Assembly (NCBI GenBank): GCA_965242605.1
Contig: CBDESS010000001.1
Span: 1,426,001 to 1,490,000, forward strand
Source of the DNA: JAAXHF01 sp965242605
GTDB lineage: Bacteria; Desulfobacterota; Binatia; Bin18
Reading direction: 5' to 3'
DNA length: 64,000 bases
This document shows, piece after piece, positions 26,906 to 36,304 of the stretch (positions within the stretch are counted from its first letter, which is position 1; every line of letters starts with the position of its first letter). The position numbers and the translations under genes are program-made. Under the pieces are notes generated by a model. The model did not search any database. It saw nothing but the letters and a program-made list of their open reading frames with translations, and had not been told where the DNA came from.

Positions 26906-28312
26906 TCAGTCTTCCCGGCGCAGGGCGAAGAACGAGGTAAAGTCGCTGCGACGAATCAGGAGCAGCAGACGGTCCTGGTCCTGCATCTCGGACACGATTG
27001 TCGTGAAATCGCTGACCGATGCCACCGCTCTGCGGTTGACTTCCTCAATGACGTCCCCGCGCCGAACGCCGGCCCGACTGGCCGCGCTCCCCGGCTCAAC
27101 CTCGGACACGACAACGCCTTTTTGAGCGGCTTCGATCTGGAGTTGTCGGCGGATATCGGGCGTGATGGCCGTGACCGTCATGCCCCAGTTGCCGGGGCTG
27201 GCTTCGCCGCTGGCCATTTCGGTCTGCCGCTCATCCTTGAGTTCGCCCAGGGTGACGGTCAAGGTCTGGCTTTTGCCGCCGCGCAGGACGCCGATTATTG
27301 CCTGCGTGCCAACCGGCGTCTGGGCCACCAGAGCCGGCAGCTCGCGCGAGTTGACGATCTCGGTCTGGTTGAAGGCGACAATAATATCGCCCCGCTCCAG
27401 GCCTGCTCTGTGGGCTGGGCTGTCGGGTGTGACCTCGGCCACCAGGGCACCCTTGGGGTCTGCCAAGTCAAACGATTTGGCCAACTCCGGGGTGACGGAT
27501 TGAATCATCACCCCCAGCCAGCCCCGGGTGACCGAACCTTTTTCTCTGAGTTGCTGCACAACCGACTTGGCCAGATCAATCGGAATGGCGAAGCCAATGC
27601 CGATATTGCCGCCGCGCCGGCTGTAGATGGCCGTGTTAACCCCGACCACCTCGCCTTGCAGGTTGATCAGCGGCCCGCCGGAATTGCCCGGGTTGATGGA
27701 GGCGTCGGTCTGAATAAAATTGTCGTAGGGGCCGGCACCGATGACCCGTCCCTTAGCGCTCACAATCCCGATGGTCACGGTCTGGCTCAGACCAAACGGG
27801 TTGCCGATGGCAATGACCCAATTGCCGACCTCCAGGCCGGCCGACTGGCCGAACGGCACGCTGGGGAGGAGCTGGGCGGGTTCGATCTTGATCAGCGCCA
27901 AGTCCGTCTTTTCATCCGTTCCAATCGGGGTGGCCTCATACTCTTCCTCGTCAGACATACGCACAATGATGGTGTCTGCCCCGTCAATGACATGGTTGTT
28001 GGTAACGATATAGCCGTCCCGGCTGATAATGAAACCAGAGCCCACGCTGCGCTGCTCTCTTGAGGGCGGACGCTGCGGGCCAAACCGCCGAAAGAACTCT
28101 TCAAAGGGGTCGCCCGGGCCGGGCATAGGCGGAAACTGTCGCCGACGTTGAGAGCGTGGATCGGGTGTGTGCCTAGTCGAGATATTGACGACCGCGGGCA
28201 TCGTCTGCTGGGCAATCTCAGCGACCGACCGTGTCGCCGCCCGCGCCTGGGGAGCGAGCCCCGCCAAGACCCCGCCTACCCACAGGGCGACGAGCAGAAC
28301 AGAGGGGTTCAT
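26906..28312 (-). CDS. Do-like (DegP/MucD-type) periplasmic serine protease
   Basis: A 468-residue protease from ATG 28312 (GAAGG a few bases upstream); the frame is open further upstream without homology. A signal peptide (LLVALWVGGVLAGLAPQARA) leads to a trypsin-like domain with H107 (NNHVID), D137 (TDLAL) and S211 (INPGNSGGPL). Two PDZ domains follow (about 285-370, GWLGVMIQ and AGLERGDII; about 385-465, AGVRRGDVIEEVN). It degrades or refolds damaged envelope proteins. An acidic, glycine-poor stretch before the active site (PMPGPGDPFEEFFRRF) is the usual LA loop. It is divergent from the MoxR/Bat operon across a 266-base gap. Confidence 0.93.
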   Translation of the reverse strand: MNPSVLLVALWVGGVLAGLAPQARAATRSVAEIAQQTMPAVVNISTRHTPDPRSQRRRQFPPMPGPGDPFEEFFRRFGPQRPPSREQRSVGSGFIISRDGYIVTNNHVIDGADTIIVRMSDEEEYEATPIGTDEKTDLALIKIEPAQLLPSVPFGQSAGLEVGNWVIAIGNPFGLSQTVTIGIVSAKGRVIGAGPYDNFIQTDASINPGNSGGPLINLQGEVVGVNTAIYSRRGGNIGIGFAIPIDLAKSVVQQLREKGSVTRGWLGVMIQSVTPELAKSFDLADPKGALVAEVTPDSPAHRAGLERGDIIVAFNQTEIVNSRELPALVAQTPVGTQAIIGVLRGGKSQTLTVTLGELKDERQTEMASGEASPGNWGMTVTAITPDIRRQLQIEAAQKGVVVSEVEPGSAASRAGVRRGDVIEEVNRRAVASVSDFTTIVSEMQDQDRLLLLIRRSDFTSFFALRRED

Positions 28313-28441
28313 CCTGACCTTCGAACGAGAAAGAGAAGGGGGGCCGCTGTGTCGGACAACGCGGGCGGCTCCCGGTGACCAGGGAGATTGAAGAATGCGC
28401 ATACATCCCCTACATTTGCTTAAGATGCTGTGTGCATTGTT

Positions 28442-28468
28442 CGTATACACCCCCCTGCCCCTTGTCAA
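28442..28468 (-). promoter_or_regulatory. Candidate sigma-70-type promoter for the Do-like protease
   Basis: Read on the minus strand there is TTGACA at 28468-28463 and TATACG at 28447-28442, with a 15-base spacer (short of the ideal 17). It lies about 130 bases upstream of the protease start in the 266-base divergent region. No comparable pair is clear for the MoxR operon on the other strand. The rest of this gap holds no gene that I can support. Confidence 0.4.
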
Positions 28469-28578
28469 GCGTAAGCCGGGCGGGAGCCGGAACAGGTGGG
28501 GAGGCGGGCGGTGACTTCTACGCCGCGTGACATGGGACGGTCAAAGACAGCGCAGCGAACGGAGGAATACGACACGCT

Positions 28579-29601
28579 ATGGACGACGGTCAGGCTGTCG
28601 AACAGACGCAGGAAGCGGGCGGTATGAGCGCGCTCAACGAGCAGGCGCAGGCCCAAGCGCCAGTGCTCGCCCGTTTGCGGGAAGAAATCGGTCGGGTCGT
28701 CGTTGGTCAACGCGCGTTGATCGACCGGCTCCTGATCGGACTGTTGGCCAACGGCCATGTTCTGCTCGAAGGCGTGCCCGGACTGGCCAAGACCCTGTCG
28801 GTCAAGACCCTGGCCCAGACCCTGAGTGCCAGCTTCCAGCGGCTGCAATTCACCCCCGATCTGTTGCCGGCCGATCTCATCGGGACGCTGGTCTACAGTC
28901 CGCGCGACGGGAGCTTTACCACCAAGAAAGGCCCGATTTTTGCCAATATCGTGCTGGCCGACGAAATCAACCGCGCGCCGGCAAAGGTGCAGAGCGCCCT
29001 GCTTGAAGCCATGCAGGAAGGCCAGGTGACGATCGGGGAAGAAACCTACCCGCTGCCCGCGCCGTTTCTGGTCCTGGCGACCCAGAATCCGATTGAACAG
29101 GAAGGCACTTACCCGCTGCCCGAGGCCCAGGTTGACCGCTTCATGCTGAAAGTGTGGGTCAGCTATCCGTCAAAAGAGGAGGAGCGCCGCATTCTGGATG
29201 TGATGGCATCAACCGCCGAGCACCCCGGCGCTCAGACCGTGCTTCAGACGGACGATATCATCCGGCTGCGGGGTGTGGTCGATAGCATCTACCTCGACGA
29301 CAAGGTCAAGGACTATATTCTTGACCTGATCTTTGCCACCCGTGAACCGGCCGCCTATCGGCTCGACCTGCAACGTTTCATCCAGTATGGTGCCTCGCCG
29401 CGGGCGACCCTGTATCTGACACTGGCCGCCAAGGCCCACGCCCTGCTGAACGGTCGCGGCTATGTGACCCCGCAAGACGTGAAATCGCTCGCCCCGGATG
29501 TGTTGCGCCACCGGGTCATCGTCACCTATGAGGCCGAGGCCGAGGACATCAGTGCGGAGCACATTGTGGAGCGTATTCTGGACGGTGTGCCAGTGCCCTA
29601 G
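28579..29601 (+). CDS. moxR: MoxR family AAA+ ATPase
   Basis: A 340-residue MoxR ATPase. The modified Walker A typical of this family is LLEGVPGLAKT (about 72-82), Walker B is VLADEINRAP (about 117-126), then the sensor 1 region LATQNPIEQEGTYPLPEAQ and an arginine-finger segment ending VDRFMLKV. A lid domain follows to the C-terminus. MoxR proteins act as chaperones that load or activate von Willebrand factor A (VWA) proteins. Two VWA genes are encoded in this operon. A GGAGGA site lies 12 bases before ATG 28579; ATG 28624 is a possible internal start. It is the first gene of an eight-gene run to about 36.7 kb. Confidence 0.93.
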   Translation: MDDGQAVEQTQEAGGMSALNEQAQAQAPVLARLREEIGRVVVGQRALIDRLLIGLLANGHVLLEGVPGLAKTLSVKTLAQTLSASFQRLQFTPDLLPADLIGTLVYSPRDGSFTTKKGPIFANIVLADEINRAPAKVQSALLEAMQEGQVTIGEETYPLPAPFLVLATQNPIEQEGTYPLPEAQVDRFMLKVWVSYPSKEEERRILDVMASTAEHPGAQTVLQTDDIIRLRGVVDSIYLDDKVKDYILDLIFATREPAAYRLDLQRFIQYGASPRATLYLTLAAKAHALLNGRGYVTPQDVKSLAPDVLRHRVIVTYEAEAEDISAEHIVERILDGVPVP

Positions 29602-29628
29602 GCGGGTACATGGGCGAGGACCGCACCT

Positions 29629-30504
29629 ATGCTGAGCGCCGAACAGCTCAAAACCGTCCGCAAAATCCATGTGCGGACGAGCCACCTGGTCAGCGACCTG
29701 TTTGCCGGCCAGTACCAGAGCGCGTTCAGGGGCCAGGGCATGGAGTTTTCCGAGGTCCGCCACTACCTGCCGGGCGATGATATCCGGGCCATCGACTGGA
29801 ACGTCACCGCCCGGACCGGGATACCGCATGTCAAACGCTTTGTTGAAGAACGCGAGTTGACGGTGATGCTTGTGGTTGATGCCAGCGCTTCAACCCGTTT
29901 TGGCACGGTCTCGCAGCTCAAGAGCGAGATGGCGGCCGAGATGGCGGCCCTGTTTGCCTTTTCGGCGATCAGCAATAACGACAAGGTCGGCTTGGTGATG
30001 TTCAGCGACCGGGTTGAGCTGAGCCTGGCCCCGAAGAAGGGCACCCGCCATGTCCTGCGGGTCATTCGCGAGGTCCTGTCTTTTCGGGCCCAACACGCAG
30101 GCACAGATATCGCCGCCGCGCTTGAGCATCTCAACCGTGTCAGCCGGAGGCGCGGTGTGGTGTTTCTGATTTCTGATTTTCTGGATGCCGGGGCCGGCCC
30201 AGCGCTCAAAATCGCCAGTCGCCGGCACGACGTAATCGGGGTGGTGCTTGATGACCCGCGCGAGTGGACGCTACCGGATGTCGGCCTGATGGTCTTCCAG
30301 GATGCCGAGACTGGTGAGCGGCTGACGGTTGATACGGGGAGCCGGCGCGTCCGCCGGGCGTTTGAGCGGCGGGCCGGGGAAGCCAGACGCCACCGCGCCC
30401 ACCTGCTGCGCGGTGTGGACATTGATACGATTGCCGTCCGCACCGACCGCGCGTATGTTGAGGCGCTGCTGCGCTTCTTTCGTGTACGCGAGCACCGCCA
30501 CTAG
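29629..30504 (+). CDS. DUF58 protein of the MoxR/Bat operon
   Basis: A 291-residue cytoplasmic DUF58 protein. The signature lies near the N-terminus: FAGQYQSAFRGQGMEF and EVRHYLPGDDIRAIDW. It then has a VWA-like Rossmann half with VMLVVDASASTRFG (a DxSxS metal site) and VVFLISDFLD. DUF58 proteins always accompany MoxR ATPases and are thought to be their VWA-like substrates or partners. It begins 27 bases after moxR and ends 12 bases before the next gene. Length is normal. Confidence 0.9.
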   Translation: MLSAEQLKTVRKIHVRTSHLVSDLFAGQYQSAFRGQGMEFSEVRHYLPGDDIRAIDWNVTARTGIPHVKRFVEERELTVMLVVDASASTRFGTVSQLKSEMAAEMAALFAFSAISNNDKVGLVMFSDRVELSLAPKKGTRHVLRVIREVLSFRAQHAGTDIAAALEHLNRVSRRRGVVFLISDFLDAGAGPALKIASRRHDVIGVVLDDPREWTLPDVGLMVFQDAETGERLTVDTGSRRVRRAFERRAGEARRHRAHLLRGVDIDTIAVRTDRAYVEALLRFFRVREHRH

Positions 30505-30516
30505 GGTGAGGAGCGG

Positions 30517-31566
30517 GTGAAGCTGAGACCGCGGCAAGACTGGGGTCAGGCGGCGTGGCTTGGCGACGGCGTGTTCCTGTTCGGCCTGCTCGTGGTGTCT
30601 GTCTGGGGCGTAACGCCTGGCCGGGCCGCCGCCGAACCGGCCGAGGCTCCAGCCGTGACCGTTCGCGCCAGCGTTGACCGGGACGAGGTGACGATTGGCG
30701 ACCCCATCCGTTACACCATCAGCGTGACGGCCGCGGCCGACATTGAGGTCGAGATCCCGCTGCTGGGCGAGCGGTTGGGGGATTTCATCGTCCTTGACTT
30801 TGACGACCTGCCGCCCCGAACCGAAAGCGGCCGGGTGGTGACGAGTCGCTGGTTTCGGCTGACTGTTTTTCAGACCGGCCAACACCTGCTGCCCGGTCCG
30901 ACGGTCTACTATCGGCAGTCCACTGCGGAGCGGCAGCGGGTGGACGGCAACGATGTCCCGGTCACGGTCATCAGCCTGCTGGCCCAAGCCGACCCCAATG
31001 CGACGATCCGGGATATCAAGCCCCCGGAAGTCCCGCCCTTTGACTGGCGGCCATACGCGCTTGCGGCCCTCGCCGTCTTGGTCCTGGCCGGGCTTGGCGG
31101 CGGGCTGTTTTTGTACCGCAGGCGGCCCTCCCCGGCAGTGGCCCCGCCGGCTCCCGATGCCTACCAGCTGGCCGTGGAAGCCCTGGGCCGACTGCGCGCC
31201 GAGGGCTTGATTGAAAGGGGGCAGTGTGAGGTGTACCATGTGCGGTTGTCTGCCATTGTCCGGGACTATCTGGAAGACGGCCTCAGGCTCAAAGCGCCGG
31301 AGATGACGACCGAAGAGTTCCTGTCTGCCGCGGCCGGCGACAGCCAACTCAGCACCGCGCAGCAAGACCGGCTGGCCGAGTTTCTCTCCCAGGCCGATCT
31401 GGTGAAGTTCGCCCGCCACCGGCCGGGCTTGGAGGAGAGCGAAGCCGCCTACCAGGCCGCCCGGCGTTTTCTTGAAGAAACCCGGCCCCGCCAAAATCAG
31501 CAAGACCAGCAAACCGCTCCCTCTTCTCCGGCGGCCATGACCGAGGCATCGGATGCGCTTTCATGA
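30517..31566 (+). CDS. DUF4381/BatD-like single-pass membrane protein
   Basis: A 349-residue envelope protein starting at GTG 30517. An N-terminal signal anchor (FLFGLLVVSVWGV) is followed by an Ig-like beta domain (VTVRASVDRDEVTIGDPIRY, about 50-150). A transmembrane helix lies around 190-212 (ALAALAVLVLAGLGGG), then a cytoplasmic helical domain (YHVRLSAIVRDYLEDGL and EMTTEEFL). The beta part is like BatD and the C-terminal part like DUF4381 proteins, which sit between DUF58 and the VWA genes in these operons. It overlaps the next VWA gene by 14 bases. The role is probably scaffolding of the complex; no enzymatic motif is seen. Confidence 0.75.
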   Translation: MKLRPRQDWGQAAWLGDGVFLFGLLVVSVWGVTPGRAAAEPAEAPAVTVRASVDRDEVTIGDPIRYTISVTAAADIEVEIPLLGERLGDFIVLDFDDLPPRTESGRVVTSRWFRLTVFQTGQHLLPGPTVYYRQSTAERQRVDGNDVPVTVISLLAQADPNATIRDIKPPEVPPFDWRPYALAALAVLVLAGLGGGLFLYRRRPSPAVAPPAPDAYQLAVEALGRLRAEGLIERGQCEVYHVRLSAIVRDYLEDGLRLKAPEMTTEEFLSAAAGDSQLSTAQQDRLAEFLSQADLVKFARHRPGLEESEAAYQAARRFLEETRPRQNQQDQQTAPSSPAAMTEASDALS

Positions 31567-32548
31567 TCCGTGGGCCCTGGCTCTGCTCGTCCTGGTGCCC
31601 CTCATCTTTGTCTGGCACCGCCGAGGAGCCAGACAAGCGGCCGTGCGCTACCCGAGCCTCGGCTCGCTGCGTGGCCTCCCGCTGGGCGGCCGCCAGCGCT
31701 GGCGCTGGGTGTTGCCGGTTGTGCGCGGCCTGACGCTCGTCCTGCTGAGCTTGGCCCTGGCCCGGCCTCAGCTCGGCGAAGCGGAGAGCCGATATGTCGG
31801 AGCCGGGATCGATATCGTGCTGAGCGTCGATATCTCAGGCAGCATGCGCTCTGAGGATTTTCGCCTGGAGGGGCAGCGCGTCAGCCGCCTTGATGTGGTC
31901 AAGTCGGTGGTCACGGATTTTGTCACCGAGCGCCCAGGCGACCGGATCGGCCTGGTCTTGTTCAGCGCCCGGCCGTATACCCAGTGTCCGCTGACCCTGG
32001 ACCACGGCTGGCTCTTGCAGAATCTTGAGCGGGCCCGGATCGGGATGATTGAAGACGGTACGGCGATCGGCTCGGCCCTGGCCACCGCGGTTGGCCGTCT
32101 CGAACAGGCGGCGGCCAAGAGCGCGGTCGTCATCCTGTTGACCGACGGCCAGAACAACGCCGGAAAAATCTCTCCGCTGACCGCGGCCGAAGCCGCCCGG
32201 GCGCTCGGCGTCAAAGTCTATACCATTGGAGCCGGGACACAGGGCATGGCACCGCATCCGGCCCGGGATGTCTTTGGCAACCTGGTCTACCGGCCTGTCC
32301 AGGTTGATATTGATGAGCGGACTTTACGCCAGATTGCCGATACGACCGGTGGCCGATATTTCCGAGCGACCGACACCACGGACCTCAAAGACATCTACCG
32401 GACGATCGATCAGCTTGAGCGCACCGAGTTTGACGTTCCGCGCTACCTTGACTACGATGAACTCTACCCCTGGCTGCTGGTCCCGGCCCTGGTGTTGATC
32501 GGCCTTGAGCTTGGCCTGCGGCATAGCCTGCTGCGAAAGCTGCCCTGA
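31553..32548 (+). CDS. batA: VWA-domain membrane protein, BatA-like
   Basis: A 331-residue protein with an N-terminal membrane pair (LALLVLVPLIFVWHRR, then VVRGLTLVLLSLALA). The VWA domain starts at about residue 83 with a complete MIDAS metal site DISGSMRS; GDRIGLVLFSARPYTQCPLT and VILLTDGQNNAGKI follow. The last helix is LYPWLLVPALVLIGLELGL. This is the BatA plan: VWA domain facing the periplasm, anchored on both sides. MoxR is expected to act on such VWA proteins. It overlaps the gene before by 14 bases and shares one base with the next. Confidence 0.9.
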   Translation: MRFHDPWALALLVLVPLIFVWHRRGARQAAVRYPSLGSLRGLPLGGRQRWRWVLPVVRGLTLVLLSLALARPQLGEAESRYVGAGIDIVLSVDISGSMRSEDFRLEGQRVSRLDVVKSVVTDFVTERPGDRIGLVLFSARPYTQCPLTLDHGWLLQNLERARIGMIEDGTAIGSALATAVGRLEQAAAKSAVVILLTDGQNNAGKISPLTAAEAARALGVKVYTIGAGTQGMAPHPARDVFGNLVYRPVQVDIDERTLRQIADTTGGRYFRATDTTDLKDIYRTIDQLERTEFDVPRYLDYDELYPWLLVPALVLIGLELGLRHSLLRKLP

Positions 32549-33591
32549 TGAGCTGGCGCGCCCCGCATCTCTTATGGGTCCTGGCGCTTGTACCCTTGCT
32601 CGGCGCGGGTCTGTGGTGGGCCTTGCGCCAACGTCGTCTTGCGCTGCTGCGTTTTGCCCAGGCCCGCCTGCTGGAGACCCTGGTGCCGGCTCTTTCGCCC
32701 AGCCTCGATAATCGCCATCAGCTATGGCGGGCCGGTCTGATGCTTGGGGTGGTGTCCCTGTTGCTGGTTGCCCTGGCCGGTCCCCAGTGGGGTTTTCGCT
32801 GGGAAACGCTCGAGCGGCGCGGGGTGGATATCGTGATTGCGCTTGACACCTCGCGCAGTATGCTGGCCGAAGACATCACACCCAACCGGCTGGAGCGTGC
32901 CAAGCTGGCGGTCCATGATCTGGTCCAACAGTTGCGTGGCGACCGGGTCGGGCTGGTGCCCTTTGCCGGGTCGGCCTTTGTGCAATGCCCCCTGACCCTG
33001 GACTATGGGGCGTTGACCGAAAATCTCTACGCCCTTGAGGTCGGCATTATTCCAAAGGGTGGAACCTCGTTGGCGGCCGCGATTCAGACCGGGATTGAGG
33101 CCTTTGAGGGCCGCTCCGGTAAAGACGCTGTATTGCTGATGATAACCGATGGGGAGGATCATGAGGGGCGGGTCAAGGCCGCCGCGGAGCAGGCGCGTGA
33201 CAAGGGGATTCGGATTTATACGGTTGGGATCGGCACCCCAGAGGGAGAGCTGATCATGGTGAGCGAGGACGGGCAGGCCACGTTTGTGAAGGATCGCCAC
33301 GGGCGGATTGTGAAATCGCGCCTCAATGCCAGCGCTTTGCAGGATATCGCCATTACGACCGGCGGGGCATACATTCATGCCGCCGGCCGAAAGCTGGGCC
33401 TTGATGAGGTCTATCGGCGCTATATTGGTCGTCTCGAAGGCCGGGTGTTGACGAGTACAGTGGAGCGGCGCTTCCACCAGCGCTTTCAGTGGCCGCTGTT
33501 CGGTGCCCTGGTGCTGCTCGGGATCGAAGCTGTACTCCCCAGAGTCAGACCTGGGGTGAGCCGGCGCAGCCGGCGTGCCGGAGGAGAATGA
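32548..33591 (+). CDS. batB: VWA-domain membrane protein, BatB-like
   Basis: A 347-residue paralogue of the preceding protein. Two N-terminal membrane helices (LLWVLALVPLLGAGLWWAL and LMLGVVSLLLVALAG) precede a VWA domain with the MIDAS site DTSRSMLAED. GDRVGLVPFAGSAFVQCPLT and LLMITDGEDHEG are the strand and loop signatures, and a C-terminal helix (FQWPLFGALVLLGIEAVL) closes the protein. BatA and BatB form a paired envelope complex in organisms where this has been studied. The start codon overlaps the stop of batA (TGATG), so translation is coupled. Confidence 0.9.
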   Translation: MSWRAPHLLWVLALVPLLGAGLWWALRQRRLALLRFAQARLLETLVPALSPSLDNRHQLWRAGLMLGVVSLLLVALAGPQWGFRWETLERRGVDIVIALDTSRSMLAEDITPNRLERAKLAVHDLVQQLRGDRVGLVPFAGSAFVQCPLTLDYGALTENLYALEVGIIPKGGTSLAAAIQTGIEAFEGRSGKDAVLLMITDGEDHEGRVKAAAEQARDKGIRIYTVGIGTPEGELIMVSEDGQATFVKDRHGRIVKSRLNASALQDIAITTGGAYIHAAGRKLGLDEVYRRYIGRLEGRVLTSTVERRFHQRFQWPLFGALVLLGIEAVLPRVRPGVSRRSRRAGGE

Positions 33592-33592
33592 A

Positions 33593-34411
33593 GTGCAACT
33601 GAAGAGGAAGAGACACACAAGTGCGCCCGGTCTGAGCGACACGGGCCGCCTGTGGCGCGTGCTGGCCGTGGGTCTGGCGGTCGGCAGTGTGGCCTGGCTT
33701 GACCCGGTCCGTGGCGCGCTTGAAGAGGGCAACCGTTTGTTTCACGCCGGGCAGTTTGCGGAGGCGTTGACGCGCTACGGCGAGGTCTTGGTCGATAATC
33801 CCGACTCGCCGCTGGTCAACTTCAACATGGGGGCTGCCCATTACAAAGCCGGCGACTATGCAGCCGCTCTGTCCTCTTTTACCCGGGTGCCGAGCCAGGA
33901 TGGCAGCCAGCCCCAGGCCGCCCGGGCGGCCTATAACCTGGGCAATACCCAGTATCAAATCGGAGCCGCGGCGGAAGCCGCCCAGCCCCAGGCCGCGCTC
34001 AAAGCCTACACCTCGGCTCTGGCCGCCTATCGCCGCGCGCTCGGCCTTGATCCCAGTGACCAGGACGCCAAGTTCAACTACGAGTTGGTGGCCAGAAAAA
34101 TTGGCCAGCTCAAAGAGCGTATGCAGAATCAGCCGCAACACGCCGACCAGCCGAAGTCAGATCGGGGCCGACCCAAGCAGCAGCCCGACGGTCAGGACCA
34201 GCAGTCGGCTCAGGCCGACCGTCGTCAAGAGTCCGCCCCCGGGCGGCAGCAGGACCGCAGCGGCCAACCGCAGCAGTCGGACGAGTCGGACATGTCGGAA
34301 GAGGAAGCCTCGGCTCTGCTCGACACCGCCAAAAGCGAAGAACTTCGTGCTGCGGACTTCATTCGGCAGGCGCAGGGCGGAGCCGTAGCCGAGCCTCTGG
34401 AGGATTGGTAA
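33593..34411 (+). CDS. batC: TPR protein, BatC-like
   Basis: About 272 residues from GTG 33593, preferred over GTG 33575 because GGAGGAG lies 7 bases upstream and it follows the batB stop directly. A membrane anchor (VLAVGLAVGSVAWL) is followed by TPR repeats (GNRLFHAGQFAEALTRYGE, NFNMGAAHYKAGDYAAAL, AYNLGNTQYQIGAAAEAA, about 45-175). A glutamine- and proline-rich tail follows. The tail ends with the BatC signature MSEEEASALLDTAKSEE. TPRs would bind the VWA partners. A second TPR gene of the set (BatE-like) is at 6165-6938, far outside this operon. Confidence 0.87.
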   Translation: MQLKRKRHTSAPGLSDTGRLWRVLAVGLAVGSVAWLDPVRGALEEGNRLFHAGQFAEALTRYGEVLVDNPDSPLVNFNMGAAHYKAGDYAAALSSFTRVPSQDGSQPQAARAAYNLGNTQYQIGAAAEAAQPQAALKAYTSALAAYRRALGLDPSDQDAKFNYELVARKIGQLKERMQNQPQHADQPKSDRGRPKQQPDGQDQQSAQADRRQESAPGRQQDRSGQPQQSDESDMSEEEASALLDTAKSEELRAADFIRQAQGGAVAEPLEDW

Positions 34412-36264
34412 TGGGCGGCCACGCTCGCCGGATGTCTGGGACCTGGCTGGTCGTCCTGCTGCTCGGCCTGGGAGGCGCGCCGGCGCGGGCGGATATTCAG
34501 GTCCGGCTGGAAGTCACACCCCGACAGGCCGAGCCGGGAGAGCCGCTGACGCTGGTGATTGAGGTCCGGGGCGTGCAAAACATTGAGCCGCCCGCACTGA
34601 GCGGGATGGATGGCTTCGATATCAGCTATAGCGGTCCTTCGACCCAGATGTCGATTGTCAACAATCGGTATAGCGCCTCGGTCCGGCATCGCTACACGCT
34701 GCGGGCGCGTCAAGAGGGGCGTTTCACGCTTGGGCCGTTTCGCCTTGAACACCAGGGGCGGGAGTATCAGACAGGAACGGTTGAGGTCGATATTCGTCCC
34801 GGCCGCCCGCCTGGCCGGCCGGCCTCACCCGGCCAGGCTCCGCGCGCTCGGCCAGACCCCAGCGGGGAGGGCGTGTGGCTTGAGATCAGGACTCCCAGGC
34901 GCGAGGTCTTTCTGCACCAGCGTATCCCGCTTGAGCTCATGCTATATGTCGGCGGTGCGCACATTGTCGACGCCCAGTATCCAGTCCTGCCGGGAGACGG
35001 CGTGTCGCTTGAGCCGTTTGAGGAGCCAGTCAGACAGCGGCGTACCGTGCGGGGCGAGATGTTCAGTGTCCTGCGCTTTCGGACGACGGTCGTGCCGCTC
35101 CGATCGGGGACAATTGAACTCGGCCCGGCCTCGCTCCAACTGAGCATGATACACCCGGCTCCGCGCGGCTCGCCCAGCCTGTTTGACCGGTTTTTTTCCG
35201 AATCCCTGTTGGGGACAGAACGCCGACCCCGGACGCTGCACTCCAACGCGCTCAGCCTGCGCGTCGTCCCCCTGCCGGAAGAGAGCCGCCCGGCCACCTT
35301 TTCCGGGGCGGTTGGACAGTTCAGGATGGATGTGACGGCCGATCCAATCCAGTTGCAGGTCGGGGACCCGCTCACCCTGCGCATCCTGCTGAGCGGGAGT
35401 GGAAACGTGACCGACGCCCAGCCGCCGGGTTTGGTCAATGTCTCCGGTTTTCGGACCTATCCCCCTCAGATGGACCAGCCCGACCCGGACACCACCGTCT
35501 TTGAGCAGGTCCTGATTCCCCAGGAGGAGGTGCTTGACACTATTCCTGCGGTCTACTTCAGCTATTTTGATCCCAAGGCAGCCCAATACCGGACGCTTAC
35601 CAGCCAACCAATTCGCCTCCTGTTGCGGCCCGCGCCCAAGGGTCAGCGGGTCGGTGTGGCAGGCGGGCTGCCGGCACCAGAAGAGTTGGGGCAGGATATT
35701 GTGTACATCAAAGACGAGCTTGGGCCATTGCACGGCCACGCGACCGGGATGCGTCTGATCTGTGGAATTGACAGGATTGTAGCAGTGGCGCGATCATCCT
35801 GTGCATCTATTGCATCCGGCCCATTCTGGTCGGTTTTTGCACTGTGGCATATCGTGCCGCTCGGCCTGTTGAGCGTGGCCGTGTGGTACGACCGCCGCCG
35901 GCTCAGCCGGGATGCCGGATACGCGCGTTTTGCCCAGGCTGGCCGGCAGGCCCGTCACGGCCTCGAGGCGGCTGAGCGGGCGCTTGGCGAGTCTGACCCG
36001 GCCACATTTTATGATCTGCTCTCGCGCGCCGTCCAGGAATACCTGGTGGCCAGGCTCGACCTGCCGCCGGGCCGGATTGAGGCCGGGACGGTTGCGGAAC
36101 GCGGGGTATCTGCCGATTGCGTGAGCCGTATCGCCGAAATCCTGGCGGCGTGCGAGCGGGTGCGTTTTGCCCCAGGGACGGGGGCGGGTGATATGCGGGG
36201 CGTCCTGCGGGCGGCCCGGGACCTTGTCAGGCAGCTTGAAAAAGAGAAACATGAGACCTCTTAG
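34411..36264 (+). CDS. batD: BatD-like beta-sandwich membrane protein
   Basis: A 617-residue protein starting at ATG 34411, overlapping the batC stop; GGAGG lies upstream. A signal peptide (WLVVLLLGLGGAPARA) precedes repeated Ig-like BatD units (VRLEVTPRQAEPGEPLTL, GSGNVTDAQPPGL). The motif QDIVYIKDELGPL marks the usual BatD end before a transmembrane helix (FALWHIVPLGLLSVAVWY). A cytoplasmic helical domain follows (FYDLLSRAVQEYLVARLDL). About 25-30 extra residues lie between that motif and the helix (about 35742-35820) and look unlike the flanks; they may be an inserted repeat kept in frame. Confidence 0.87.
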   Translation: MGGHARRMSGTWLVVLLLGLGGAPARADIQVRLEVTPRQAEPGEPLTLVIEVRGVQNIEPPALSGMDGFDISYSGPSTQMSIVNNRYSASVRHRYTLRARQEGRFTLGPFRLEHQGREYQTGTVEVDIRPGRPPGRPASPGQAPRARPDPSGEGVWLEIRTPRREVFLHQRIPLELMLYVGGAHIVDAQYPVLPGDGVSLEPFEEPVRQRRTVRGEMFSVLRFRTTVVPLRSGTIELGPASLQLSMIHPAPRGSPSLFDRFFSESLLGTERRPRTLHSNALSLRVVPLPEESRPATFSGAVGQFRMDVTADPIQLQVGDPLTLRILLSGSGNVTDAQPPGLVNVSGFRTYPPQMDQPDPDTTVFEQVLIPQEEVLDTIPAVYFSYFDPKAAQYRTLTSQPIRLLLRPAPKGQRVGVAGGLPAPEELGQDIVYIKDELGPLHGHATGMRLICGIDRIVAVARSSCASIASGPFWSVFALWHIVPLGLLSVAVWYDRRRLSRDAGYARFAQAGRQARHGLEAAERALGESDPATFYDLLSRAVQEYLVARLDLPPGRIEAGTVAERGVSADCVSRIAEILAACERVRFAPGTGAGDMRGVLRAARDLVRQLEKEKHETS

Positions 36265-36304
36265 ATATCGGAATGTTTCTCTGTACAGGAACGGGGGCCT
36301 TGGC

